DNA of 6,920 nucleotides from an uncultured Prevotellaceae bacterium (lineage in GTDB: Bacteria; Bacteroidota; Bacteroidia; Bacteroidales; Bacteroidaceae), in assembly GCA_945787625.1 (NCBI GenBank), contig CALZJL010000067.1, positions 1-6,920 on the forward strand. The letters are read 5' to 3'. Positions 6,840 to 6,920 of this stretch are shown piece by piece (positions within the stretch are counted from its first letter, which is position 1; each line of letters starts with the position of its first letter). The notes below the pieces were generated by a model that had not been told where the DNA came from, ran no database searches, and saw only the letters and a program-made list of their open reading frames with translations. The position numbers and the translations under genes were made by a program.

Positions 6840-6888
6840 CAGTTATAAGGTTGTGAGGTTATAAGGGTTTTTGGGTTTTTAGGATTAT
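6840..6888 (+). repeat. Second copy of the 8-bp repeat tract, between porU and the next gene
   Basis: Degenerate units begin at 6840 (CAGTTATA), 6848 (AGGTTGTG), 6856 (AGGTTATA), 6864 (AGGGTTTTT), 6873 (GGGTTTTT) and 6881 (AGGATTAT). The segment 6842-6862 matches 2991-3011 upstream of porU at 20 of 21 bases. It begins five bases after the porU stop and ends 15 bases before the next ATG, in the same orientation as the genes. I see no hairpin terminator in 6836-6903, which suggests read-through from porU. Confidence 0.85.
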
Positions 6889-6903
6889 CAAATCTTCCTA
6901 TAC

Positions 6904-6920
6904 ATGAAGAGAGTTGTTAT
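6904..6920 (+). CDS. Start of next gene, possibly porV (cut by right edge)
   Basis: ATG at 6904 begins an open frame (MKRVV) that reaches the window edge after five codons. A Lys-Arg N-terminus followed by hydrophobic residues fits the beginning of a signal peptide. It is on the same strand as porU, 68 nt after its stop, with no visible promoter or terminator between, so co-transcription is likely. In P. gingivalis porU is directly followed by porV (lptO), the outer-membrane T9SS partner that works with PorU. That makes porV the leading guess, but the visible residues cannot confirm it. Confidence 0.5.

Overview
This window looks like chromosomal DNA of a member of the order Bacteroidales (phylum Bacteroidota). 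Four observations support this: a type IX secretion (T9SS) sortase of the PorU family, a lipoprotein with DUF4493-like features, promoters matching the Bacteroidota pattern (TTTG, about 20 bp, TAnnTTTG), and start codons without convincing Shine-Dalgarno sites. The family or genus cannot be fixed from this sequence. Isoleucine is often encoded by ATA, and the intergenic DNA is clearly more AT-rich than the genes.

Layout. Positions 1-1947 hold a leftward lipoprotein operon. A DUF4493-type surface lipoprotein (611 aa) is followed 11 nt later by the first 33 codons of a second lipoprotein that runs off the left edge. Positions 1948-2248 are a divergent regulatory region with a candidate promoter in each direction and three inverted repeats. 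Positions 2249-2929 encode a complete fumarylacetoacetate hydrolase (FAH) family enzyme of FAHD1-like size, reading right. Its promoter lies so close to the ATG that the mRNA should be almost leaderless. Positions 3026-6835 encode PorU (1269 aa), the C25-family cysteine sortase of the T9SS, with its His766/Cys799 dyad intact. A new gene starts at 6904 and is cut by the right edge; by analogy with porU-porV order in Porphyromonas gingivalis it could be porV, but only five codons are visible.

How the genes relate. PorU and possibly the next gene belong to T9SS, which moves proteins with a C-terminal signal domain across the outer membrane, removes that domain and anchors the product. The FAH enzyme has no obvious functional link to it, but it lies just upstream on the same strand and no separate promoter was seen for porU, so they may share a transcript. 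The leftward lipoproteins are probably a separate surface or adhesin-type module.

The most unusual structure is an 8-bp tandem repeat (consensus AGGTTATW). It fills the DNA before porU, with its last unit containing the porU start codon. It reappears in the same orientation just after porU, upstream of the next start. Its variability and effect on expression are unknown. Apart from this repeat I see no evidence of a new multi-gene system, mobile element, CRISPR array or RNA gene.
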